From Sternotherus odoratus (taxonomy: Eukaryota; Chordata; Testudines; Kinosternidae): 64,000 nucleotides of DNA. The position numbers and the translations under genes were made by a program. Below, piece by piece: positions 22,453 to 39,119 of the stretch (within the stretch, counting starts at the first letter, position 1; each line of letters starts with the position of its first letter). The stretch spans positions 170,635,934 through 170,699,933 of the forward strand of contig JAVMKO010000001.1 of the NCBI GenBank assembly GCA_032164245.1, given 5' to 3'. Below the pieces are notes generated by a model. It was not told where the DNA came from, ran no database searches, and was given only the letters and a program-made list of their open reading frames with translations.

Positions 22453-22898
22453 ACCCTCTGAACAAAGGAAATACTTAAGTACTGCTAACTAACTGCTAAC
22501 TGGTCTAACACTATGGTAAGGGATCACTCGCTAAGCGAGAGAGTGAGAGCTGTTCCAACATCATCATGGATGGTAAGAAGGAACTGAAGTGCGGTTGATC
22601 CAGCAGGGTAATATACGCACTGCTGCTAGGGTGCCACTCTACGGAGATCCCCTGCTGACCCGACGGGAGCTGCTGAGGGGAAAAGTTTCTGACATTTGTG
22701 CACGCGACGCACGTACACCTAATTTGGAATGGACGTGAATAATCACTTGAAGTATCCCACATTATAGAAAAACATGTCATGAGTAACAATATGACCATTG
22801 CAAAAGACAATTTAGCAAAATACAGCCCATATCTAAAAGATTAGATTGTAAGGTCTTAAGAGATGGCACTGTTTCTTCTTACATATGTCTATTTACAG

Positions 22899-23177
22899 CA
22901 GCGGTTCTCAAAGTGGGGGTTGCGACCCCTCGGGGGGTTGCCAGCCCCCTCCCAAGGGGTTGCAAGCTCCTGGTGCTGCAGAAAAGCCGCCGAATAGATT
23001 ACTTCCACATTCGGCAGCTTTTCGGTGGACATGCTGAGCGCTTTTGGGAGCACTCGGCATAGCCGCTGAATGAGGAAGTAATCAATTCGGTGGCTTTTCT
23101 GTGGACATACAAGGGTCCGCTGCGCCGAAGAACAAAGCTAAAAAGGGTCGCAGTTCTCAATAGTTTGAGAACTGCTG
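22899..23177. mobile_element. Non-autonomous hAT transposon, 279 bp
   Basis: Ends CAGCGGTTCTCAAAGT and AGTTTGAGAACTGCTG. Exact 8-base duplication ATTTACAG at 22891-22898 and 23178-23185. The interior carries GCAGCTTTTCGG(T)GGACAT and GGCTTTTCTGTGGACATACAA, also present in the element at 45296. It lies about 140 bp from KDM6A exon j. Confidence 0.9.
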
Positions 23178-23208
23178 ATTTACAGCACCTAGCAGATTGT
23201 GGGTGCTA

Positions 23209-25100
<1,892 letters not shown>

Positions 25101-25103
25101 AAA

Positions 25104-25151
25104 CCATATATATATATATGGTTTAAATAATATATATATATATATGGTTTA

Positions 25152-25223
<72 letters not shown>

Positions 25224-25296
25224 TTTAAATAATATAATATATATATATATATGGTTTAAATAATATAATATATAATATATAATATATAATATTTTT
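25104..25296. repeat. (TA)n microsatellite with GGTTTAAATAATAT blocks
   Basis: Pure TA runs (the longest about 60 bases) are separated by repeated GGTTTAAATAAT words. The first block is a palindrome, GTTTAAACC, AT-run, GGTTTAAAT. The structure can extrude as a cruciform and is likely variable in length. Confidence 0.9.
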
Positions 25297-25440
25297 AGTA
25301 TCAAGCGACTTAAATCACTTTATCCAATGGAAAAGAAAAGGTCTGGGATTATGTCAAAGTAGGAATGATCAAGTCAGAGAAGATAGGAGCGAACCATCTG
25401 GAAAAATTTAGCTGCAGATGATCAGAAAATTAACTTATAC

Positions 25441-25753
25441 ACTGGAACCCCACTATAAAACGACAGTCGGGATCCAAAAAATACCATTGCGTTAAAAGTG
25501 GGGTCAACTTATCGCGTGGTTTCTCAGAATTAAAAAAAAAGAAAGTTTCTGGGTTCTCTGGACAGAGAACTCCGGGGCTGCAGGCGTCGCTGTTCTCTCT
25601 CCCAGGCAGGCATGGGCCGTGGCTTCTCTCTGCGCTACCCAGCAGGGGAGAGAAGCCGCCGCCAAGTGCCGGGACATATCCAGGGATCCAAGGTATGATC
25701 GCGCTATAACTGAATTTGCGTGATCATGGGGCGCGTTATACCGGGGCTCCACT
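25441..25753. mobile_element. DNA transposon, mariner-like ends
   Basis: ACTGGAACCCCACTATAAAACG at the left and GCGTTATACCGGGGCTCCACTG at the right are diverged inverted repeats. The interior (CTCCCAGGCAGG...GCTTCTCTC) shows no transposase. Flanking TA-rich sequence fits a TA target but no clean duplication is visible. Confidence 0.55.
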
Positions 25754-25849
25754 GAATATATAAAAAAAGAAATAATGAAACCTTTTAAAAACAGATACAT
25801 CTCCGTAAGAAATATATAGCACTTGTCCTTACTAATAAAATATGGAGTA

Positions 25850-27224
25850 GGGTGATCATATCTCCCTATGCTGTGTACGGGACAACTGATAAAATTATTT
25901 GTAAGCAATGTAAGCAAATTCACAAGCAATCAATCAGAAATACAGTACAAACATTCAAATTAACATCAAGTTGACTGAACCCCTGTTAAAAATAAATACT
26001 ATGTAGTTGGATTCTTTCTATTTACCTTCTTATCTTTAAGGCTTTATGGTTCAGACAGGAAGAGATCACACACCTGTACACCTTGCTCACATCGGAGAGG
26101 GTGACCGGCCAACCCTCCCATCCCTGCCAGGTGCTCTGTGCCCTCCATGCGTGGCTTGTTCCCCAGGACAGATACAACTCATCTAGTACTAGGCACTGCG
26201 TCTTCCTGAGGTGTGGCCACACACAGGGTCACGTTCTCCCACCAGGTTTCTGCCAGAGTTCACATCACAATGTGGCCAGCAGCAGCCTTTTGGCACTGTG
26301 TGGGAGGGAAGGGAGCTGCTTCCAGCCACAGGAGAGGAGGGGGAGGGAGTGATGACCTTGCCTGTGTCTTTGCAGAGCTCACCTCTTCTATCCCCCACTC
26401 CCCGCTCCCCAGTGACTGGACACAGCTTGTCCCTTCCTGCCTGCCCCCTTGAAAGGGCAGCTAACATCTCCAGGCTGCTGCTGGCCATAGACATAACCCA
26501 GCCGCCTCCTGTCCCCTGGCTACAGCATGAGCAGTAAGGGGTTAAGCAGTAAGGATGCATGGTGCACCAGGGCCCAGGGAACCTGACTGCAGGGGCTTCA
26601 TTGAACCCAACTAGAGAGGTGGCTCAGCAGGGGAGAGAGATTAGAAGATGAAGCAGTTCTGTGCTCCCCGGGACGGGGGGGGGGGGGGGGTTAAGAGGGT
26701 GCTAAGGTCCTGCTCAGGGAGTGCTTTGGAGCCTACAGGGTTGGGGCATGAACAGGCTTGAAATCACCACTCCAGAGCTTAGCTGGGGGGCGGAGAGGCT
26801 TCCCTATGCAAGGCTTTGGCACAAGCAGGGCTCGGTTCCTCCTGGTCAGTGTCCCGGGCTTGAGGATCTTGGGCTTTCCCGAGGCTCTGCTCCAGCCAGA
26901 GGCAGTGGGGGAAGGAAGGAGCCTGTTGGCCAAGCTGTTGGCAAGCTGAGTGGTTGAACCAGCAGGGGGAGCAGCAGCAGGTCCCACGTGTTGCAACTTG
27001 GCCCTGCCACCAGCCTTGCACACCTATCCCCATCATTGGCTACTGGACCCCCCACTCACCACAGCTGGTGAGCAGGGATCTGGCCAGAAGCAGGACCCAC
27101 CAGTACTGACTGGGAGCAGGGGAGATAGAAAATACAGGACATGGTCATTTTTTAATAAAGTGGGACACCTACAGAATGGCTTAAATATGGGACTGTCCCT
27201 TTAAAAACAGGATGCCTGGTTACC
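25850..27224. mobile_element. Possible large DNA transposon
   Basis: TAGGGTGATCATATCTCCC at the left and GCCTGGTTACCCA at the right are similar inverted ends; near the right end GGGACTGTCCCTTT and ATACAGGACATGG are familiar from such elements. The interior 26050-27110 is GC-richer than the surrounding intron, with a run of 16 G at 26675-26690. Open frames inside are composition-driven. Boundaries are uncertain. Confidence 0.4.
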
Positions 27225-28027
27225 CAAAATAGGAGTCAACTGTCATTTAGCCCATCAGATGGCATTTGCCAATATTTAAATCTAAACTGAATACCTTTGA
27301 GAGAATGCAAGTGGAATTTCAGTTACACACTTGCTCATTAAGAGCATAATTATATAATACAATGGCTACAAGAGTATCAGTTTATTTAATCTATTTAGTT
27401 CTTGCACTGAATTGTCATTAAGAATAATGCAGACTGCTGGGTTATATGGGGCAGGGTCCATAATTTGCTGGCTGCAGAAAATCAAATACATTAAATCTAT
27501 GAAGGCTGTTGGTACCTGCAATCCCTAATCAGCCCAGCTCTCTCCAACACGCCATATGAATCACCCCTTTGAGATTAGCCAATTACATTTTTATCAGTTT
27601 GGGGTAATGATAGGAAGGCAGCAGGTGGGATTAGTCCGGCATCAGACATCTGAGGATCAGAAAGACACCTTTACATTTTCTGTCTATTCTATTTGCTGGC
27701 TATCCTGTTTTGTAACTGAAAGTGCGCAATAGAGTAGTACTTATTGGTTTAATAAATTTAAGAAAAAAGTCTGATACACTACCTGCTTAAGAAATATGCT
27801 CTGAATTAAAAAGAAATAAAAAAAAAACCTGTCAATATTTTGTGCTCCCATGCTAGTATTTAGATGAGTTCTTTGGGCAGGCCTAAAAGCCCGTCCCTTA
27901 ATTGTTCTTCAGAGTCTCAGCTTTCATGTCAAAAAGTTTTCTAGCTGTTACAGTTGTGAAGAAAGCATTCAAAACAAGAGCAGATGCTGCAGCAATATCT
28001 GCCTGAGCTTTTAGAGAGCTTGAAAAA
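27225..28027. other. KDM6A intron, nothing recognised
   Basis: AT-rich intron DNA without a recognised feature. Confidence 0.45.
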
Positions 28028-28414
28028 AAGAGTTACCTTTCGTCACTGGAGTTCTTCGAGATGTGCTGCTCATGTCTATTCCACAGTAGGTGTGTGCTTG
28101 CCACGTGCACCGGTGCTGGAAGTTTTCCCCCTAACAGTACCCATACGGGGAGTGCCCCCCCCCCCCCACGACTCCTGAAGTGGCATTGCCCTGGCATGCT
28201 ATAAGGGGCTCTGTGCGCTCTCCTATCCTCAGTTCCTTCTTGTCAGACCACTCCGACAGAGGGGAAGGAGGGCGGGATGTGGAATAGACAGGAGCAACAC
28301 ATCTCGAAGAACACCACTTACGAAAGGTAACTGTCTTTTCTTCTTTAAGTGATTGATCACGTGTATTCCACAATAGGTGATTCCAAGCTATATAAATTGG
28401 AGGTGGGTAGGAGT

Positions 28415-29597
28415 TCACAAGTTCCTGGGACGGAGTACCACCCTGTTGAACCCAGCATCATCCCTGGTTTGGGAGACCATTGCATAGTGCGAGGTGAACG
28501 TGTGAACCGAAGCCCACGTAGCAGCCCCCTGGATAGGGACATGGGCCAAGAAGGCTGCCGATGAGGCCTGCACCCAAGTCAAGTGCGCCTTCACAATCGG
28601 CGGTCGGAGGACACCCACCAGGTCATAACAGGTACAGATACACAATGTGATCCAGTTGGAGAGTCACTGCATGGAGATCGGCTGGCCCCTCATGTGCTTA
28701 GCTGAGGCTACGAACAGCTGTGAGGACTTTCTAAACGACTTGGTCCACTTAGGGTAGAAAGCCAGAGCCTTTTGCACGTCGAGCATGTGGAGATGGCGCT
28801 CCTCGCTGGACGTGTGTGGCTTGGAGCAGAGGACTGGCAGGAAGATGTCCTGGCCCATATGGACGGCGGAGACCAGCTTTGGGAGAAATGCAGGGTGTGG
28901 GCGGAGCTGGACCTTTCCTTATGGAAAACCACGTATGGGGGCTCAGATGTCAGGGCCCTAAGCTCTGAGACCCGTCTCGCCAACGTTATTGCCTCCAGGG
29001 AGGCCACCTTCCATGAGAGGTGGAATCAGGAACACATGGCCAGTGGCTCAAACAGGGCAACGCCAGGCGGGACAACACCAGATTCATGTCCCACTGTAGA
29101 ACCGGGGACTTAGCATACGGGAAAAGACGGCCCAGCCCCTTGAGGAAATCGCTTGTCAGAGCATGGGAAAACACCGTGTGGCCCTGCACTGGTGGGTGGA
29201 AGGCTGAGATGGCCACGAGGTGCACCCTGATGGACAAGGCTGCAAGGCCCTGGTATCTACGGTACAGGAGATAGTTCAGGATCAGATGGATTGGGGCAGC
29301 CACCGGGAAAACCCCCTTCTCAGTTGCCCATGCGGAGAACGGTGCCCACTTTGCCAAGTAGGCACAGCATGTGGAGGGCTGTCTGCTCTCCAGGAGAACA
29401 TGCTGGACCCTTTCCGAGCATGTCCTTTCTTCCTTACCTAACCACTGAGCAGCCATGCCGTGAGGTGGAGGGCTGCGAGGTTGGGGCAGAGGAGAGTGCC
29501 CTGGTCCTGCAAGAGCAGGTCTGGGCAAGATGGCAACGCCTGCGGCTGGGCAATCACCAGGTTCACGAGGGTCCCATACCAATGCTGACTGGGCCAC
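28415..29597 (-). pseudogene. DIRS tyrosine recombinase (element D)
   Basis: The frame at 29597-28986 gives the N-terminal SAM-like region: SRQPSTCCAYLAKWAPFSAWA, IHLILNYLLYRRYQGL and SIRVHLVAISAFHPP. The next frame gives ITLARRVSELRALTSEPPYVVF with the first catalytic Arg. The last (28645-28415) gives AHLTWVQASSAAFLAHVPIQGAATWAS: the His-x-x-Arg motif reads His-x-x-Trp, and the DICR block after IQ is deleted. The enzyme is therefore dead at the active site as well as frameshifted. Confidence 0.75.
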
Positions 29598-29899
29598 ACT
29601 GGGGCAATGAGCAGGACCCAGGCCTTGTCAGACTATCTTTTCCAGCACCTTGCTGATCAGAGGAAGCAGGGGGAAAGCATAGAGAAACCGGCCTGACCAA
29701 GACAGGAGGAAGGTGTCTGAGATGGCACCCTTCCCAAGAACCCTCCCGGAGCAGAAGCGAGGGCAATGCCGGTTCTGACGGGTGGCAAAAAGGTCCACCT
29801 GGGGAGTCCTCCACACCTGGAAGAGCTGGTGAATCACTTCTGGGTGGACAGACCACTCGTACTAGGAGGGGAAATCCCTGCTCAGGTGGTCTGCTCGTT

Positions 29900-30900
29900 T
29901 GTTGCGAGCGCCTAGTAAGTGGAAGGCCTTTGGGAGATGTCATGGGCTATACAGAAGTCCCATAGTATGAGGACTTTGCGGCAGAGGACCAGGCCCTGCC
30001 TTACCTGTTGATATAGAACATCAAGGCCGTGTTGTCCATGAGGACCTGGACCACTTTCCCCTTTAAGTGCAAGCGAAAGGCACCACGTCAGGCATACTGT
30101 CCACGGCTCCTTGACGTTTATGTGAAGGGTCAAGTCCTGGGCCAACCACAGACTCTGGGTCTGAACGATTCCTGCATGGGCCCCCCAACCGAGGTCTGAG
30201 GCCTGGGACACCAGCCCCAGAGACAGGGCCCTGTCATCCTTTCTGTTCCTGGCCTGGGAAAATTTTGAGGCCAGCCAGAGCTGGAGAGGCTGCATTCAGA
30301 GCCTGGTGTGGTGGACCATGTACGTGCATGCCAACATGTGGCCCAAGAGCTGCAGGCACGCCCTAGCTGTAGTCATCGGAACCTCGTGACTGTGGTGATG
30401 AGCCCCATTATGGTCTCAAACCTGTCCCTTGGGAGGGAGGCTGTGGCTGACAAGGAGTCCAGGAAGTCCCGGGTCTCTCGAATACGTGGATATGGAAGAA
30501 TGTGTCCTCAAGGTCGAGGGCAGCGTATCAGTCCCCAGGATCCAGAGAGGGGATAATGGAGGCTAGGGAGACCATGCGGAACTTGATCTTCACCATGAAG
30601 CGACTGAGACCCCGCAGGTCCAGAATGGGCCTGAGTTCCCCTTTGCCTTTGGGATAAGGAAATAGTGGGAGTAGAACCCCTTGCCTTTGAATTCCTCAGG
30701 TACCACTTCCACCGCTTCCAGGCCCAGGAGTCATCCCACCTCCTGCTCGAGCATGGCTTCATGCAAGTGGTCCCCCAGGCAGAATGGGGACAGAGGATGT
30801 TTGGGAGGGGAGGAAGTGAACTGGATGGTGTACCCCCTGGAGATGGTGCTGAGGACCCACTGGTCAGACGTCAGTCACGACCACAACCAGTTGGAAAAAG
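29900..30900 (-). pseudogene. DIRS reverse transcriptase and RNase H remnants (element D)
   Basis: Around 30680-30540 the minus strand gives PKGKGELRPILDLRG, FMVKIKFRMVSLASIIPSL and ALDLEDTFFHI, the first reverse-transcriptase blocks. At 30295-29912 it gives LWLASKFSQA..., ASDLGWGAHAGIVQTQSLW and LTLHINVKEP, the start of RNase H. The YxDD region between them is not found and the spacing is short, so an internal deletion is likely. Confidence 0.6.
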
Positions 30901-31115
30901 GGGAGCTTTATTGAGGATGGATCCCTGAGCGGAGCTGGTAGGGCGCCCTCGATCATCCCTTCTTCCCCGCCTCTCTGTCCTTAGAAGACCCAGGTTGCAC
31001 GGCCAGTCGTGACTGCCTGTGGGGCAGCCTGTGATAGTCTCACAGCTTTTTATAGGTGGACTCCAATTTTTGCTGGATGGGCTGCATGGGAGCCTGCGGT
31101 GGCTTGAACTTAGGT

Positions 31116-31454
31116 TTAGCTGGAGGCAGGACATAGAGAGAAAGTTTGGAGGGTCGTGCAGGAGTCCTTCATGCCATGCAGCTTAGTATCCCTCTGCTCT
31201 GCAAGCTGGGCTTTGCCAAATGGGAGGTCCTGTATGGCAACCTGTGCCTCGCTGGACAGTCCAGACAACAAGAGCCACAACACCCTTCTCATGGAGATGG
31301 CGGAGGCCATGGACCACACGGTCATGTTGGCTGCATCCAATGCCACCTGCAGAGCTACCCTGGCGGCCGCCGTACCCTCCTTCACCAGCACCTGGAACCC
31401 CTTCTTATCGCATGCCTGAAGGAAGGCCTCGAAATATGGCAGAGAGCCCCACAA
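31116..31454 (-). pseudogene. DIRS gag C-terminal part (element D)
   Basis: LVKEGTAAARVALQVALDAANMTVWSMASAISMRRVLWLLLSGLSSEAQVAIQDLPF matches the conserved helical C-terminal gag region of vertebrate DIRS elements (ARxxLQxxLDAAD...AMRRxxWLxLSGLPxEVQ). Separate frame from the N-terminal gag. Confidence 0.7.
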
Positions 31455-31600
31455 ATTGAACTCTTATCCGCCCAACAGAGCTTGGTGGTTCGCCACCTGC
31501 AGCTGGAAATTCGAGGATGAATAAACTTTTTGCCAAACGAGTCCAGCCTCTTTGAGTCTTTGTTCTTTGGGGTAAGGGCCAGCTGGCCCTGCTACTCCCA

Positions 31601-32899
31601 TTAGTTGGCCAACTCGACCACCAGGGAGTTGGGTGTTTGGTGGGCATACAAATACTCATGCCCCTTAGTCGGGACAAAGTACTTGCACATCGCCCTCTTA
31701 GATATAGGGGCCAACGAGGCTGGCATTTGCCACAGGGCATGCGAGATCTTTGCCACCCCTTCATGGAGGGGCAAGGCCACCCTGCCCAGGGTGGAAGAGG
31801 ACAACACATTAAAGCAGGCATCAGGAATGTCGTCGTCCATGGGATCGTGACCTGGACCCAACCTGGACCCGGAGGACTGGTACTGATGGTAGCTACTGCT
31901 CCTGGAACGACTCTGACGGGTGGATCCGTGATGGCGTGGTGCTAGCGATCGACGCCCAGGACTATGGAGGCAGTACTGTGGAGGGGACACGAAATGGAAA
32001 TGGAGACGGCGATGATGTCTGTGCCGCAACCGGTTACAGTAATCCCTTCGGGATGGGGACCTTGGGCGATGTCCTGCCAGTGCGCACTCCCTGACGTGGA
32101 GCAGTGCCTGGAGTTCTGGGTCAATGAGAGAGCCTGGCGGGTGTCGGAGACGATCCAAGTGGACTTTACCTTGGACTGGCGCTGGACGGTGAACGCGGTC
32201 AGTAATGTTCCCTTGACCGGTACCGCTCTGGGGGCGACCACAGAGAGCCCAGCGGTGGCTTGCCTCTGGAGTGTGGGACCAACGTTGGCGGTGCTTCGGG
32301 CAGAGACAAGACATCTTGGGCCTCTTGCAGGGCCTCCGGCGTGGAAGGCATCTGGACATCCGGAGAGTCCTGGGCTGATGCATCCGGGCTGCTCCACTCG
32401 GCGTGAGTCCGAGGCCTGGAGGCCAAAGGGGATTGAGGATGCCCAATGTGGGCCTAGCCTCTGCCCCTGGTGCACCGTGGTACCGCTGTGAAGAGGGCGA
32501 CTTCCTGGGCCTCTTATGACCCGAGGACAGGGAGCAGTGCCAACTGTATGAAGGTGCCAGGAGATCACCGTGTTCTGATGCTGCGGTGCCTAGTAACGAT
32601 TTGGAGCGGCACACTAGAGCCAGGGTCAGCGCCGACTCCATCAGGATGGCCCGGAGTGAAATGTCCCTTTCTCTTTTTGTCCGGGGCTCGAACGACTTGC
32701 AAATCTTGCAACTATCACGGATATGTGCCTCACCCAAACAACGCAAGTCCACCTGTGGGTCACTCCTTGGCATAGTGTTGCATGCCTTAAAACCCGGGGC
32801 TTGGGACATACCCCAGGTCGGGCACTCTAACCGAACTAACTTGAAAACTAAGTCACTACAAGGACGAACTGCAGCAACGCTGGAGCTGCGGAGGTCCAA
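31601..32899 (-). pseudogene. DIRS gag (element D), 432-codon frame
   Basis: Open frame of 432 codons, starting MDLRSSSVAAV. It contains FKACNTMPRSDPQVDLRCLGEAHIRDSCK, a degenerate form of the Cys/His region (first Cys pair broken), and FEPRTKRERDISLRAILMES. The middle is Arg/Ser/His-rich, followed by DDDIPDACFNVLSSS. The frame is lost near 31601 and gag continues in other frames to 31116. The long open frame is a retroelement remnant, not a host gene: all of its recognisable blocks recur in elements B and C. Confidence 0.7.
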
Positions 32900-32938
32900 T
32901 GCACCTTCACTGGCAGCAAGAAGGAACTGAGTGTAAGG

Positions 32939-37227
<4,289 letters not shown>

Positions 37228-37689
37228 TCATGAGAAAAAACTTATTTTCACCGTGATGATAATTTTGTTTCAACAGCACTGTGAACATGTAAAGTACTAT
37301 GTAAGCACTAATTATTATTAAGGCAAATTATATATCATCTTAATTATATATGTATTTTTACATAATGCCTAGCACCACAGCATTTAAGTGTCTACACTTT
37401 TTTTAATATACACAATTAAAACAGTTACTTAGGATACATATGAGTGATTACAGTTTTGCTTTGATTGATTTGTGGATGACTAAAAGTTATCAATTTCTCT
37501 TATCTTTGATGTGTGGAATGCTTTGTGGTTCCCCTCTTGCAGATCTTAAGAACTCTGCTTGACCTGAGCTTCATTCAAACAATTATTTTAATTTTGGGGA
37601 ACCTGGAGGCCTGAAGCAAGATTGGAGCCCCACTGTTTTAGGTATATCGTAAGAAATAATCCCTGCCCCAAAGAGCTTTCAATCTACAT

Positions 37690-37860
37690 AGACAAGACAG
37701 ACTAAAGTAGTATTACCTCCATTTTACTGATGGGAAATTGAGGCACAGATACACTAAGGGACTTGCAGAAGGTCACATAAGAAGCCAAAGGCAGAGCCAG
37801 GAACTGAAGTAAGATCTCCTAAATCCTAGTTCAGTGTCTTAATCACAAAACTATCTATAA
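37690..37860 (+). repeat. MIR-like SINE
   Basis: CCATTTTACTGATGGGAAATTGAGGCACAGATACACTAAGGGACTTGCAGAAGGTCACATAAGAAGC...GCAGAGCCAGGAACTGAA follows the MIR 3' half in order. It lies in the intron between exons f and g. Confidence 0.85.
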
Positions 37861-38325
37861 CTGAAGGATGTCTTATCTTCAGGTAACAAGAGTTTAAATT
37901 AAACAAGGTTTAGTTCTTAAGAGTTTAATTATAAACTGCCATTCGTGGAATTTACAAGCTCTGCTGAAAAAAACTTACAGAAGCTTGCAAGATATGCAAG
38001 CGAAGTAAGTCAATCGTGTCTCATTTTTCTTGAAGAAACAGGCAATTAAATGCAAAAGTTTAGCAATAATGAACATTTAAGGTTGTGAAAATAAAAGCAC
38101 TGAAACGTGAGGAAATTTCAGAAGTTAAGGTTATAGGAGAACGCAACTCTGTCACTTTGCATATGCAGCATGAAGCATTTTCTAATTTCTTGTTAAACTG
38201 ATACTCTAATATACTCTTGTTATATTTATGCACACCATATACTATATAGGATCTTCAGTGTGACCAGGTTAACACTTTCTTGACTGTATTGATTGATTTT
38301 TTCCATGTAAAGTGTCTGTACTTAC

Positions 38326-38474
38326 CTGGTGTCCTACTCCCTGGAACCTTCATGTACAACTGGACTGTGTTCATTCCCAGGATTGTATGACCAACATGGC
38401 TTAGAAGATTTCCTGCTGATACCACACGTACAAAAGCAGGAAGTTTTGTCAGTTCATGGAGCTGCAACTTCCAC
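38326..38474 (-). CDS. KDM6A: KDM6A exon f: JmjC domain, first part
   Basis: One base completes Lys194, 49 codons follow (195-243), then one base of a split Gly codon. It encodes [17 protein letters not shown]... to [11 protein letters not shown]. Lys236 and Thr242 sit where family members contact 2-oxoglutarate. Acceptor CTGCAG above 38474; donor GTAAGT at 38320-38325. No disabling change. Confidence 0.97.
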
Positions 38475-38910
38475 CTGCAGTAAAACAGCAAATCAACAAC
38501 TGTGAATCCCTAAAGTTCATAGGATACTTTGGGAATTATATTAACAGCATTTTATAAAACTGTTAACATATAGGTTACAGGAATAGAAACGCTTACTGCG
38601 GGTTTTCATGTTTCTTGAAGAAAATTTCATACACAATTTAATGTCTCATTCTGGAATTATACCAATTCATATGTCAATTTAATGTTTAACTGAAATACAA
38701 GTCTTAATTGTAGAACTGTCCATTCTGGCTTAAGTTTTCAGAAAATTACATTTCAGAATTGTACACCTAGCTGACAGTGATTGTGCATGCAACTGCGGTA
38801 ATTGCATACACATTAGGTGTGCAATTGAGTGCACATTCTTCTGAAAACTTAGGTCTCAGAGTCCATAGATCCCCTAACTTTAAGTTTGGAAATGTCACAA
38901 AAAAATTTCT

Positions 38911-39103
38911 CGAATCAGAGGAGTAGCCTTGTTAGTCTGGATTTGCAGAAGCGACAAAGAATCCTGTGGCACCTTAAAAACCAACAAAAGTATTGAAGCA
39001 TAAGCTTTCGTGGGCTAATACCCACATCTGATGCATCCGATGAAGTGGGTATTAGCTCACGCTTCAATACTTTTGTTAGTCTTTAAGGTGCCACAAGACT
39101 GTT
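38911..39103. mobile_element. Foldback SINE-like element, copy 1 (193 bp)
   Basis: The left half (TGTGGCACCTTAAAAACCAACAAAAGTATTGAAGC) is inverse to the right half (GCTTCAATACTTTTGTTAGTCTTTAAGGTGCCACA), with a spacer containing ATAAGCTTTCGTGGGC and GATGAAGTGGGTATTAGC. Flanked by TGTCACAAAAAAATTTCT (38893-38910) and TGTCACAAAAATTTCT (39104-39119), a duplication of 16-18 bases differing only in A-run length. A duplication of that length points to target-primed reverse transcription. Confidence 0.75.
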
Positions 39104-39119
39104 TGTCACAAAAATTTCT

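Larger units (their letters stand above)
19228..22753 (-). mobile_element. DIRS-type retrotransposon C, split by a CR1
   Basis: Terminal inverted repeats of about 180 bp: 19255-19430 (TTCAGGTCCATTCCAAATTAGGTGTAC...CAGTTCCT) pairs with 22570-22753. At the recombinase end a second arm (19455-19510) is inverse to the first (19231-19285). Coding, read on the minus strand: gag N-terminus 22452-22250, gag continuation 20894-20581, recombinase 20330-19549. No reverse transcriptase or RNase H segment lies between gag and recombinase. A CR1 at 20926-22246 interrupts gag. It lies in a KDM6A intron in the sense direction. Confidence 0.8.
28031..32938 (-). mobile_element. DIRS-type retrotransposon D, longest copy
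   Basis: Read on the minus strand: gag (32899-31116), reverse transcriptase (about 30900-30500), RNase H (about 30295-29900), tyrosine recombinase (29597-28415), then the terminal unit with inverted arms at 28278-28332 and 28031-28083. The right end stops just after the CTCAGTTCCTTCTTGCTGCC word, so its terminal repeat is missing. Frameshifts and stops occur throughout. Sense orientation inside a KDM6A intron. Confidence 0.85.

Noticed and set aside
26083..27204. Several overlapping frames at 26.1-27.2 kb as a small gene
   Set aside because: All six frames are partly open because the segment is GC-rich. No splice structure or conserved motif, and it seems to be inside a DNA transposon.
31601..32899. 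432-codon open frame as a possible host gene
   Set aside because: Its recognisable blocks (Cys/His region, PRTKRERD, DDDIPDACF) recur in the other DIRS copies, and it is followed by DIRS reverse transcriptase and recombinase remnants. It is retroelement gag.
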